Assembly (NCBI GenBank): GCA_003523185.1
Contig: DPGN01000053.1
Location: forward strand, 1 to 42,299
DNA: 42,299 nt
Direction of reading: 5' to 3'
From: Halieaceae bacterium
Lineage (GTDB): Bacteria > Pseudomonadota > Gammaproteobacteria > Pseudomonadales > Halieaceae
In this document: positions 33,240-41,642 of the stretch, one piece after another
How positions within the stretch are numbered: position 1 is the stretch's first letter
Layout of the letters: the number at the start of each line of letters is the position of its first letter
Program-made: the position numbers and the translations under genes
The notes under the pieces: generated by a model
Database searches by the model: none
Seen by the model: the letters and a program-made list of their open reading frames with translations, nothing else
What the model was told of the DNA's origin: nothing

Positions 33240-34028
33240 TCAAGCGTGCTGGCTTGACACCGATACCACCTCACCCGTCATGTAGCTCGAGTAGTCCGAC
33301 GCTAGGAACATCATAACGTTGGCCACTTCCCAGACCTCCGCAGCTCGACCAAAAGCTTCTCTTGACGCGAGCGACTCTAGAAGCTCCGGTGTTGATGTTT
33401 TCCGGAGGAAATCATGCATCGCAATACTGGGTGATACCGCATTAATTCGAATACCGAACTCGGCAGCCTCCATCGCGGAGCATCGTGTTAGTGCCATTAC
33501 GCCCGCTTTTGCCGCGGCATAGTGGCATTGCTCTTCCTGAGCACGCCATCCGAGCACCGACGCGTTATTCACGATGACACCCTTTCCACGCGGTTGCATG
33601 TATCGCAACATGGCCCTGCTCATTCGCATGGTGCCTGTGAGCGTAATATCCAGCACCCGGGACCATCCTTCGTCTGTCATATCGGTTAATCGACAGCTGC
33701 CACCCAATCCTGCGTTATTAATCAAAACATCCACGCCACCGGTTTCCGCCTCAGCAAAATCGACCAATGCCTGCACCTGAGCTTCATTGGTCACATCGCA
33801 TATCAGGGCACTAACCTGACAGGTATTCGATAGCTCAGCTAACGTGTCTTTGGCTTGATTCAAGCGTCCCTCGTGGACGTCACTGATGACAACGGCCCTC
33901 GCACCCTCTTCGACCGCGCGCTTAGCGGCAGAGAAGCCAATCCCAGCGCCAGCAGCGGCAGTGATCAGCACCGACTTACCCGCCAATAGGTTGTGGCCTT
34001 CAACGTAATCTGGAATCTCTCTGCTCAT
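33240..34028 (-). CDS. ipdF: SDR dehydrogenase IpdF (HIP-CoA catabolism)
   Basis: A 262-residue short-chain dehydrogenase very close to mycobacterial IpdF (Rv3559c) as I recall it. Shared elements are the cofactor loop ITAAAGAGIGFS (22-33), VVISDVHEGRL (46-56), VIVNNASVLGWRAQ (151-164), NAVSPSIA, and the C-terminal SSYMTGEVVSVSSQH. The catalytic set is Ser157, Tyr170 and Lys174. IpdF acts on a CoA-linked hydroxy/keto group of the 5-hydroxy methylhexahydroindanone propionate intermediate during breakdown of steroid rings C and D. It lies 18 bases after fadE30, the same order as in Mycobacterium. Confidence 0.88.
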   Translation of the reverse strand: MSREIPDYVEGHNLLAGKSVLITAAAGAGIGFSAAKRAVEEGARAVVISDVHEGRLNQAKDTLAELSNTCQVSALICDVTNEAQVQALVDFAEAETGGVDVLINNAGLGGSCRLTDMTDEGWSRVLDITLTGTMRMSRAMLRYMQPRGKGVIVNNASVLGWRAQEEQCHYAAAKAGVMALTRCSAMEAAEFGIRINAVSPSIAMHDFLRKTSTPELLESLASREAFGRAAEVWEVANVMMFLASDYSSYMTGEVVSVSSQHA

Positions 34029-34046
34029 CTTGTTGTCATCCTCGAA

Positions 34047-35243
34047 TTACTTACCTGGTCCGCGGGGCTCTTTAGGCATACCGAGCGCGCGCTCTGCAAT
34101 GAGGTTACGCTGGATCTGATTGGTACCACCGTAGATCGTATCCGCTCGGGTAAACAGGAAAAGCGATTGAAGCTTGTTGAGCTCATAGGGCCCACTTTCT
34201 ATCAATTCAGCCTCCGGCCCTAACACGTCCATCGCTAGCTTACCGAGATTACGGTGCCAGCTTGACCAATACAGCTTATAAATCATTGCCTCACGACTGA
34301 GACTGCCATCCTCCCCCCCTGACAACATGCGCATGCTGTTATAGCGCATCGTTTTCAGGCCAATGTGCGCCTCAGCAATACGCTGCCGGATATCGGGGTC
34401 TCGCGAGGCACCGTTTGACTTCGCGATGCGGATAATTTCATCGAGCTCCGTCTGAAACAGCATTTGCTGCCCCAGCGTGGAAACGCCTCGCTCAAAGCCC
34501 AGAAGACCCATGGCGACCTTCCAGCCATCACCGGGTGCTCCGACGATATCCTCGGCATCACAAACTGCGTCGTCGAAATACACCTCGTTGAATTCGGCGG
34601 TACCCGTGAGCTGGGTAATGGGTCGAATGGTCACCCCCGGCTGATCGAGCGCCACTAAGAAAAAGCCCAAACCGTGGTGACGGGAACTGTCGCGATCTAC
34701 TCGCGCAAGTACAAAAACGAAATCGGACTCGTGTGCGAGCGAGGTCCACACCTTTTGTCCCGTAATCTTCCATTGTCCTGAGGTTTCATCCTGGACCGCC
34801 TTGGTCCGAATGGCCGCCAGGTCGGACCCTGCACCGGGCTCCGAGTACCCCTGACTCCAGAAAGCCACACCATCTCGAATTGGTGGCAAATATTTTGCCT
34901 TTTGCTGCTCGCTGCCAAACGCAAGCAGCGTCGGCCCGGTCAAGGTGTCGCCAATATGTCCCATTCGGCCAGGACCGCCAGCGCGGGCATACTCCTCATG
35001 AAAGATCACCTGCTGCTCAATCGATGCTGCGCGTCCGCCCCAGGTCTCGGGCCAGCCAATACAGGTCCAACGACCGTCCGCCAGGCGGCGCTCCCAGGCC
35101 TTGCGCTCATCGACAAATCGATGTTCATCACCCGGACCCCCGCGGTAGCGAATATCGGCAAATTCATCTCGTAAGTTATCGTTGAGCCAGTCTGCGACTT
35201 CCTCTCGAAATTGCTCGTCTGCGGCAGTAAAAGTCAGCTTCAT
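34047..35243 (-). CDS. fadE30: Acyl-CoA dehydrogenase FadE30
   Basis: A 398-residue acyl-CoA dehydrogenase. The N-terminal GGPGDEHRFVDERKAWERRL (about 35-54), the CIGWPETWGGR and GQKVWTSLAH segments, TGTAEFNEVYFDD and the C-terminal FTRADTIYGGTNQIQRNLIAERALGMP align well with FadE30 (Rv3560c) from memory. FadE30 introduces a double bond into the propionate side of HIP-CoA derivatives. The gene overlaps the upstream acyl-CoA dehydrogenase by 4 bases and is followed by ipdF. Steroid acyl-CoA dehydrogenases often work as heterotetramers, so the overlapping partner may be its second subunit. Confidence 0.87.
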   Translation of the reverse strand: MKLTFTAADEQFREEVADWLNDNLRDEFADIRYRGGPGDEHRFVDERKAWERRLADGRWTCIGWPETWGGRAASIEQQVIFHEEYARAGGPGRMGHIGDTLTGPTLLAFGSEQQKAKYLPPIRDGVAFWSQGYSEPGAGSDLAAIRTKAVQDETSGQWKITGQKVWTSLAHESDFVFVLARVDRDSSRHHGLGFFLVALDQPGVTIRPITQLTGTAEFNEVYFDDAVCDAEDIVGAPGDGWKVAMGLLGFERGVSTLGQQMLFQTELDEIIRIAKSNGASRDPDIRQRIAEAHIGLKTMRYNSMRMLSGGEDGSLSREAMIYKLYWSSWHRNLGKLAMDVLGPEAELIESGPYELNKLQSLFLFTRADTIYGGTNQIQRNLIAERALGMPKEPRGPGK

Positions 35244-36379
35244 GCCACATCACCTTCAAGTAGCTGATAGGCAATAGCCTCGCGCATCTCTGACGGCCTA
35301 CCTAAGTAGCTCTCAGTGGCGCGTGCTCGCTTGAAATACAACTGAATATCGTACTCTTCGGTAATGCCCACACCACCGTGCATTTGAATGCCGCTACCGG
35401 CGTTGAAGAACGCCGCGTCACTGGCACAGGCGCTGGCCATAAAGGCCGCCTCATGCAATGCCGCACGATCGACCTCACCTGCCAACCACGCATCGACCGT
35501 GCAGGCCGCGTAGTACAGCAGTGAGCGTGCAGACTCGACCTTAAGCATCATGTCAGCGGCCTTGTGTTTTATAGCCTGAAACGAAGCGATAGTGCGGTCA
35601 AATTGCGAGCGCTCCTTGGCGTAGTCGACACTGATATCGAGACTTGCCTGCGCTACACCGACTTGATCCGCAACGGTCAGAATGCGACTCAAGGCCAAGG
35701 TATCGGAAACGAGCTCGTCCGCATGCGAAGCGAGCAATTGATCGGACGTCACCGCCGCTTGCTCAAATCGCACGGTCGCCATGGGCCGTGTCTGATCCAT
35801 CGTCGGCGTCGGCTCGACAAAGACACCATCCTGCTGTGGATCGACCACCCATAGAGTCAGCGCATTGCTCGCATCTCGGGCAACAACCAACAGCTTTGCT
35901 GCAGCAAATCCAAAGGGTACAAAGCGAGCTTCGCCCGATAGCACGGTCGTGGTCGACGTCTCGCTTGCCGTCACGCCCACCGAGTCCCAACCAACCGACT
36001 GATTGCCCATCGCCAGAGACATAACCTTCCCCGCAGCCATCGATGACAGCAACAAGTCGCGCATCTCCGATGCGGGGCATCCCACCAGCGCCGCGGTGCT
36101 CTGTGCCACTGCAAATAGTGGCGAGGTCAGTAAACGCTCACCGGCCGCCTCCAGCACAATCGCCATCTCGACCCAGCCCAAGCCAAGACCGTCGACATGC
36201 TCCGGAATCAGAATCCCTTGCCAGTACATCTCCTCACAGATGCTCTGCCAGAGAGCCGTGTCATGACGTTCTGGAGACGAACACGCCTGACGAACCGCTA
36301 CCGACGTCGATTTATTAGCAAGGAATGCCTGGCTGGTGTCTCTGAGCATTTGTTGCTCGTCTGTGAAGGCAAATTTCAC
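35240..36379 (-). CDS. Acyl-CoA dehydrogenase, FadE32/FadE33-like partner subunit
   Basis: A 379-residue acyl-CoA dehydrogenase with the central beta domain, the helical KERSQFDRTIASFQAIKHK region near 265-285 and IQMHGGVGITEEYDIQLYFKRA (about 335-356). It is coupled by a 4-base overlap to fadE30. In Mycobacterium the HIP cluster holds FadE30 to FadE33, and the more divergent ones act as paired alpha/beta subunits. This gene fits such a role, but whether it pairs with FadE30 or FadE31 cannot be decided here. The gap to the upstream SDR gene is 9 bases. Confidence 0.82.
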   Translation of the reverse strand: MKFAFTDEQQMLRDTSQAFLANKSTSVAVRQACSSPERHDTALWQSICEEMYWQGILIPEHVDGLGLGWVEMAIVLEAAGERLLTSPLFAVAQSTAALVGCPASEMRDLLLSSMAAGKVMSLAMGNQSVGWDSVGVTASETSTTTVLSGEARFVPFGFAAAKLLVVARDASNALTLWVVDPQQDGVFVEPTPTMDQTRPMATVRFEQAAVTSDQLLASHADELVSDTLALSRILTVADQVGVAQASLDISVDYAKERSQFDRTIASFQAIKHKAADMMLKVESARSLLYYAACTVDAWLAGEVDRAALHEAAFMASACASDAAFFNAGSGIQMHGGVGITEEYDIQLYFKRARATESYLGRPSEMREAIAYQLLEGDVA

Positions 36380-36388
36380 GATTGCGTC

Positions 36389-37273
36389 CTATGTACCCCA
36401 GACCTGCTGGGCAGGTACGGCGCTGGCCATGGCGGCTTCTAGGGCTGTGCCGACATCAGCCGGCGCCCACCGCGAGCCTTTATCGACGCCTTCAGTACTT
36501 CGCCAGCCGTCGGCAATGGCAATGCGTCCACCCTCGGCTTCAATGATCTGGCCGGAGACATGACCAGACCGCTCTGAGCACAACCACGTCACGACCGAGG
36601 ACACATTTTCAGGCGCAAAGTGATCAAATGAACCGTCATCAGGCGCAGCCATTCGTTCCGCCATGGCCGGTACCGCAGTGGTCATGCCGGTTCTTGCCAC
36701 GGGGCAAATCGCGTTGGCCGTGATGCCATAGCGCCCCAACTCCGCTGCTTGGTTTAAGGTGAGTGCTGCAATTCCTGCTTTTGCCGCCGCATAGTTGGAT
36801 TGACCAATCGAGCCCTGCAGGCCCGCACCTGAGGTCGTGTTGACAAGCCGCCCTGATACCGCATTGCCAAGCTTTGACTGGTGCCGCCAGTACTGAACCG
36901 CATGCGATGCGATGCAAAAGTGACCTTTAAGGTGAACGGCCATGACCTGATCCCAATCCGCCTCCGAAAGCGAAGCAAACATGCGGTCGCGATTATTGCC
37001 CGCGTTGTTCACGACACCGGTCAGATCACCGAAGGTCTCGACCGCCTGGGCAACCGCCTGACCGCTGCTCTCGTAATTAGTAATGTCAGACTCGTTCACC
37101 ACCGCGAGGCCACCAGCCGCCGTGATCTCATTGACCACCGCGCGAGCTGCCTCGGTGTTGATATCGTTGACAAGTACCGCCGCGCCCTCACTCGCGAGCA
37201 CCCGCGCATGCGCAGCACCCAAGCCGTCGCCCGCTCCCGTGACAATAACAACACGCTGATCACAAATTCCCAT
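36389..37273 (-). CDS. SDR dehydrogenase, Rv3548c-like
   Basis: A 294-residue short-chain dehydrogenase. MGICDQRVVIVTGAGDGLG at the start, VNNAGNNRDRMFASLSE (88-104), HLKGHFCIASHAVQYWR and the TTSGAGLQGSIGQSNYAAAK stretch match Rv3548c of the mycobacterial steroid regulon as I recall it. Catalytic Ser148, Tyr161 and Lys165 are present. The extra C-terminal tail (about 250-294) is also typical of that subgroup. It probably oxidises a 3-hydroxyacyl-CoA of the ring C/D or side-chain beta-oxidation. ATG 37273 has GGGG 7 bases upstream; a GTG one codon earlier is possible. It is 10 bases after fadA6. Confidence 0.85.
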   Translation of the reverse strand: MGICDQRVVIVTGAGDGLGAAHARVLASEGAAVLVNDINTEAARAVVNEITAAGGLAVVNESDITNYESSGQAVAQAVETFGDLTGVVNNAGNNRDRMFASLSEADWDQVMAVHLKGHFCIASHAVQYWRHQSKLGNAVSGRLVNTTSGAGLQGSIGQSNYAAAKAGIAALTLNQAAELGRYGITANAICPVARTGMTTAVPAMAERMAAPDDGSFDHFAPENVSSVVTWLCSERSGHVSGQIIEAEGGRIAIADGWRSTEGVDKGSRWAPADVGTALEAAMASAVPAQQVWGT

Positions 37274-37283
37274 CACAGTACCC

Positions 37284-38441
37284 CTAGAGACGCTCGAGTA
37301 TGGTTACGTTTGCCTGACCACCGCCTTCACACATGGTTTGAAGCCCGTAGCGAACCTCACGACGCTCCATTTCATGAAGAAGCGTCGTCATCAATTTTGT
37401 ACCGGTAGACCCCAGCGGGTGTCCGAGTGCAATAGCGCCACCGTTGACGTTGGTTTTTTCGTGGTCGTAATCGAGATCCTTCAACCACGCCATGGGGACC
37501 GACGCAAAGGCTTCGTTAATCTCAACAAGATCGATGTCGGCCATCGCAATGCCCGATTTCTTAATGGCGTGCTGCGTGGCGGGAATGGGTGCCGTCAGCA
37601 TCCACACGGGATCTTCCGCACGCACTGACATATGCGCAATACGTGCTCGAGGCGTCAGGTTGTAACGCTTCAATGCCTCTTCAGAAACGATCAGCACTGC
37701 CGAAGAGCCATCGCAGGTCTGACTCGAGACCGCCGCCGTGATCGTGCCGCCGGGAGCGAGCGGTTCGAGACCCGCCATCGCCTCCATCGAGGTGTTGCGA
37801 ATGGTCTCGTCAAAGCTCAGACCATCAAACGGCATGATCTCACGCTCGAAATAGCCGGCATCGGTGGCCGCCCGCGCTCGTTGGTGCGACCGTAGCGAGA
37901 ATGCTTCCATCTCTTCGCGAGAAATATTCCATTTATCAGCAATCATTTGCGCCGACTTGAACTGCGAGATCTCCTGCGTTCCGTAACGAGCAACCCAGCC
38001 CTCACTGCTGGTGAACGGATTATCGAAGCCGTAGGGCTGGCCCGCGTACATGGCGGCGGAAATCGGGATGGATGACATGGTCTGTACACCACCGGCAACC
38101 ACAACATCCATCGTGCCCGACATCACGGCCTGCGCGGCGAAATGCACCGCCTGCTGTGAAGAACCGCACTGTCGATCAACCGTTGTGCCCGGCACCACAT
38201 CACTAAGCCCGGCTGCCAACCAGCAGGTACGAGCAATGTCGCCCGCCAGGGGTCCGATGGTATCGAGACAACCGAAGACCACATCCTCGTACTCGTCATC
38301 GGGAATGTCATGACGCTCGACCAACGCTTTTAGGATAAATCCGCCGAGGTCGGCGCCGTGCACCGTCGCAAGCGAACCACGTCGCTTTCCCGTAGGTGTT
38401 CTAATTGCATCGACGATGTAGGCCTCTGCGCGCTGTCCCAT
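37284..38441 (-). CDS. fadA6: Thiolase FadA6 (steroid C/D-ring catabolism)
   Basis: A 385-residue thiolase closest to FadA6 (Rv3556c) in memory. The nucleophile Cys92 lies in TVDRQCGSSQQAVHFAAQAV, VVAGGVQTMSSIPI follows, His341 is in GHPLGSTG, and the second cysteine Cys371 is in MCEGGGQANVTILERL. FadA6 performs thiolytic cleavage late in breakdown of the open ring C/D diacid (MeDODA-CoA type intermediate). The gene is flanked by an acyl-CoA dehydrogenase (26-base gap) and the Rv3548c-like SDR. The window thus has two quite different thiolases at opposite ends of the operon. Confidence 0.9.
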   Translation of the reverse strand: MGQRAEAYIVDAIRTPTGKRRGSLATVHGADLGGFILKALVERHDIPDDEYEDVVFGCLDTIGPLAGDIARTCWLAAGLSDVVPGTTVDRQCGSSQQAVHFAAQAVMSGTMDVVVAGGVQTMSSIPISAAMYAGQPYGFDNPFTSSEGWVARYGTQEISQFKSAQMIADKWNISREEMEAFSLRSHQRARAATDAGYFEREIMPFDGLSFDETIRNTSMEAMAGLEPLAPGGTITAAVSSQTCDGSSAVLIVSEEALKRYNLTPRARIAHMSVRAEDPVWMLTAPIPATQHAIKKSGIAMADIDLVEINEAFASVPMAWLKDLDYDHEKTNVNGGAIALGHPLGSTGTKLMTTLLHEMERREVRYGLQTMCEGGGQANVTILERL

Positions 38442-38467
38442 AATCTCTCTCCGTTTAGCTGCCTTTT

Positions 38468-39565
38468 CTAGCCAGCGTTCGCTTTATCTGTCAGTGAACT
38501 CCGTCCAAACGTGTATTCTGGCCCTAACAAGGCGTTTTTACGCAGCAGCCACTCGTGAATACGGTTATTGTGAAACCCCTCATCACCCCATTCGCGTGCC
38601 AATGCCCAGGAACGCTTTGCCCAAATCTGCAGGTCACACTCCCAGGTGTATCCCATGGCACCAAACACCTGCATGCAATGCCTCGATGCTAACAAGGCCG
38701 CTCCCCCCGCCGCCGATTTGGCGTGAGATACCGCAAAATCCGCCCGCGTAGGCGATACACCCACCGTATAGGCAGCGCGATAGATCACCGGCTTGGCGTA
38801 TTCAACCTGCACAGCGACATCCGCCAATAAGTGTTTAACCGCCTGATTGGCGCCAATGGCACGACCGAACTGCTCTCGATCACTCGTGTAACTGACACTT
38901 TGCTGAAGCATGCCTCGCGATAATCCGACCAATTGGGCTGCGCTAGCCAACGCGCCGCGATTTAACATGGCGCGCTGAAGGTTCGCACCGGCGTCGCCGT
39001 CTGCAACCAGATAAGCGTCGCTGACAGCGAAAGATGCCGCGAACAGGCGCCTGGATGGATCAACGCTTGTTTTGACCTCGAGCGTTACTGCTTCCTTCGG
39101 CAGCAAATACACACCGTCGCCATCGGGAAGCAAAAACCAATCCGCACTGTCCGCATAATTGATGCAGGGGTTGATGGCATGACCCAGGGCAACACGAACC
39201 TCGCCCGCCAAGACACCATCGATGACTTTCTGCACATCCGCATTACCGAGACCCTGATCCAGAATGTCCACCAACGACGGTGTGGTGACCATGACCGACT
39301 CGACAAGCGGCTCTGGCAACGCCACTTCGCCACAGGCTTCAGCCAACAAAATAAAATCAACCGGCGTTAGTCCCAGACCACCCAGTGACTCGGGAATGAG
39401 CATGCTGTTCAGACCGAGATCATGCGCCTGCTGCATAAATGCGCTGTCGACGCCCGACTCATTCTTCCACCGCGCACGAATCGAGTCCGCTGTCACCTCG
39501 ACGCGCAACATGCTGCTGATCGCCTCTTGGAAGTCGAGCTGGTCTTGAGTGAATGTAAAATTCAT
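38468..39565 (-). CDS. Acyl-CoA dehydrogenase, FadE32/FadE33-like
   Basis: A 365-residue acyl-CoA dehydrogenase of the divergent partner type. SDREQFGRAIGANQAVKHLL near 230-250 and a C-terminal QVFGAMGYTWECDLQIW are recognisable; the middle domain is shorter and less conserved than in FadE31. The gene lies 9 bases downstream of fadE31, an arrangement like fadE31-fadE32-fadE33 of Mycobacterium, where the products act on a dioxo-dicarboxylic CoA thioester from ring C/D cleavage. A heteromeric enzyme with FadE31 is the natural inference. Confidence 0.82.
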   Translation of the reverse strand: MNFTFTQDQLDFQEAISSMLRVEVTADSIRARWKNESGVDSAFMQQAHDLGLNSMLIPESLGGLGLTPVDFILLAEACGEVALPEPLVESVMVTTPSLVDILDQGLGNADVQKVIDGVLAGEVRVALGHAINPCINYADSADWFLLPDGDGVYLLPKEAVTLEVKTSVDPSRRLFAASFAVSDAYLVADGDAGANLQRAMLNRGALASAAQLVGLSRGMLQQSVSYTSDREQFGRAIGANQAVKHLLADVAVQVEYAKPVIYRAAYTVGVSPTRADFAVSHAKSAAGGAALLASRHCMQVFGAMGYTWECDLQIWAKRSWALAREWGDEGFHNNRIHEWLLRKNALLGPEYTFGRSSLTDKANAG

Positions 39566-39574
39566 CGAGCTACC

Positions 39575-40741
39575 TCACTTCCGCGGCATGCCAAGTACAC
39601 GCTCGGCAATAATATTGCGTTGTATTTCATTGGTACCCGCGTAAATAGGACCCGATTGGGCGAACATGAACCCGTCCAGCCAGGTACCCAGTTCTGCAAA
39701 CTCGGCCGCTGTATGCGGTTCAATTTCGGCACGGGCGCCGAGCAAGTTCATCGCTGTCTCGTGAATCAGAAGATCCATTTCAGACCAGAAAATCTTGTTA
39801 CAGCTCGCCTCAGCACCAATAGAACCGCCCGAGCAGAGCTTCGATGCCGTTTGATAGGTGGACAGCGCATAGGCCTCTGCATCCATGTAACAGCGCACAA
39901 CCGCCGCCTCGATCGACGGATCGATAACGTCAGACCCATGCTCACGATAGAGGGCTACCAGTCGCTTGGACGCCTGCTGGAAACGCGCTGGGCTTCGCAG
40001 CATGAGACCGCGCTCAAACCCTGCTGTCGCCATAGCAATCCGCCATCCCTCGCCTTCTCCACCCAACAAATTAAAGGCCGGAACGCGAACATCATCAAAG
40101 AAAATCTCGGCGAACCCAGGCAAGCCGTTTAGCTGTGGAATCGGTCGAACCGTGACTCCCTCGGAATTGAGCGGGACGAGAATTTTGGACAGGCCGTGAT
40201 GGCGCGACGATTCAGGGTCGGTCCTAAAGAGACCAAACACCCAATCGGCATACACTGCGCGCGTCGACCATATTTTTTGTCCGTTAATGACAAACTCATC
40301 ACCGTCACGATCGGCACGACATCGGATTGCCGCCATATCGGATCCAGCATTAGGCTCAGACCATCCCTGCGCCCAGATTTCATCACCACTGGCCATTGCC
40401 GGAATAAACCGCGCCTTTTGCTCCGGCGTTCCGTATTCCATTAACGTGGGACCTAACAGGAAAATGCCGTTCTGATTGACACGCAATGGGGCACCAGCGC
40501 GGTAGTACTCCTCCTCGAAAATCAGCCACTCAATGAGGTCACAACCGCGACCGCCGTAGTCTGTCGGCCAAGTGACCATGCCCCAATTGCCTTTCGCCAG
40601 GGTCCGCTCCCACTCGCGATGCGCTTCGAAGCCCTCCGCGGTATCAAACGACGGCAAGCGCTCGCTGGGGACGTTGGCGGCTAGCCAATCACGAACTTCA
40701 GCTCTAAAGGCTTGCTGCTGCTCTGTGTAGACTAAATCCAT
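39575..40741 (-). CDS. fadE31: Acyl-CoA dehydrogenase FadE31
   Basis: A 388-residue acyl-CoA dehydrogenase matching FadE31 (Rv3562) from memory: MDLVYTEQQQAFRAEVRDWL start, FDTAEGFEAHREWER, WPTDYGGRGCDLIEWLIFEE, GQKIWSTRAVYADWVFGLFR, FERGLMLRSPARFQ and a C-terminal GPIYAGTNEIQRNIIAERVL. It starts at ATG 40741, 4 bases after the enoyl-CoA hydratase stop. An in-frame longer reading from 40840 would run into that gene and is rejected. It probably works in degradation of the ring C/D remnant together with the next acyl-CoA dehydrogenase. Confidence 0.87.
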   Translation of the reverse strand: MDLVYTEQQQAFRAEVRDWLAANVPSERLPSFDTAEGFEAHREWERTLAKGNWGMVTWPTDYGGRGCDLIEWLIFEEEYYRAGAPLRVNQNGIFLLGPTLMEYGTPEQKARFIPAMASGDEIWAQGWSEPNAGSDMAAIRCRADRDGDEFVINGQKIWSTRAVYADWVFGLFRTDPESSRHHGLSKILVPLNSEGVTVRPIPQLNGLPGFAEIFFDDVRVPAFNLLGGEGEGWRIAMATAGFERGLMLRSPARFQQASKRLVALYREHGSDVIDPSIEAAVVRCYMDAEAYALSTYQTASKLCSGGSIGAEASCNKIFWSEMDLLIHETAMNLLGARAEIEPHTAAEFAELGTWLDGFMFAQSGPIYAGTNEIQRNIIAERVLGMPRK

Positions 40742-40745
40742 CGCA

Positions 40746-41621
40746 TCAACTGTCCTGTGACTTGTTGGCCGCCGCCATGGCCTTGGCATCGAAGCCACCC
40801 AACTTATCGCCGGAGACGACGTCATTGTGCGCGTGAGCAAAGTGATGCCAGGCGAATGCAGCTTCCATACCCTGACGCTTACCCTGAAGCTCCTCGACGT
40901 TATTGATCGCTTGCTTGGTCAACGCCAGACCCAACCGTGGCATGGCCGCAATCTTGGTCGCGAGTGTCGTGACGTCATCCATCAGAGCCTCTCGAGAACT
41001 AATTTGATTCACCATTCCCATCTGGTAGGCGCGCTCTGCGCCCATCTTGTTGCCTGTGAACAAAAACTCCTTGGCAATGCGAGGGTTGAGTTCGTAGGGA
41101 TGAGCAAAGTACTCAACGCCCGGAATGCCCATGCGAACCACGGGGTCAGAGAAATAGGCGTCGTCGGTGGCTACGATAAGATCGCAAATCCACGCCAGCA
41201 TCAGACCACCCGCGATACACGCGCCCTGAACCGCAGCAATCGTGGGCTTGGGAATGTCACGCCACCGACGGCACATGCCCAGATAAGCCTCTGCCTCCCG
41301 CACGTAGAGGAACTCACCGCCGGGCTTGTTGGCATGGTCGTACCAGCTGGTCACACGCTCCTGACTCAAATGCACGTCACGTCCTGGCGTACCAATATCG
41401 TGGCCTGCCGAGAAATGCTTCCCCTCACCGCGAAGTACAATGACCTTCACATCATCATCTGCCACCGCCTGCATAAATGCCGCGTCCAACTCATAGGTCA
41501 TCCGCCCATTCTGCGCATTGTTGTACTTGGGCCGGTTCATTGAGATCCAGGCAATCCCGTCAGCAGACTCGTAAGTGACGATATCGGTTTCTTCAACGTA
41601 GTCAGTTGTCGTGTCGCTCAT
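40746..41621 (-). CDS. Enoyl-CoA hydratase/isomerase family protein
   Basis: A 291-residue crotonase-fold protein. The oxyanion-hole segments are GKHFSAGHDIGTPG (about 67-80) and VQGACIAGGLMLAWICDLIVA (about 130-150). The extra loop between them (HANKPGGEFLYVREAEAYLGMCRRWRD) and the late GMEAAFAWHHFAHAHND extend the usual 260-residue length. It does not resemble EchA20 (the ring-D hydrolase) in the pieces I can recall, so I do not give it that name. It lies between ipdB and fadE31 and is probably a hydratase in ring C/D or side-chain beta-oxidation. Confidence 0.85.
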   Translation of the reverse strand: MSDTTTDYVEETDIVTYESADGIAWISMNRPKYNNAQNGRMTYELDAAFMQAVADDDVKVIVLRGEGKHFSAGHDIGTPGRDVHLSQERVTSWYDHANKPGGEFLYVREAEAYLGMCRRWRDIPKPTIAAVQGACIAGGLMLAWICDLIVATDDAYFSDPVVRMGIPGVEYFAHPYELNPRIAKEFLFTGNKMGAERAYQMGMVNQISSREALMDDVTTLATKIAAMPRLGLALTKQAINNVEELQGKRQGMEAAFAWHHFAHAHNDVVSGDKLGGFDAKAMAAANKSQDS

Positions 41622-41642
41622 CTTCTTCTCCTCAGTCCTCTG

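Noticed and set aside
40742..40840. Longer N-terminus for FadE31 from ATG 40840
   Set aside because: The extra 33 residues lie inside the enoyl-CoA hydratase gene and do not resemble the acyl-CoA dehydrogenase family start.
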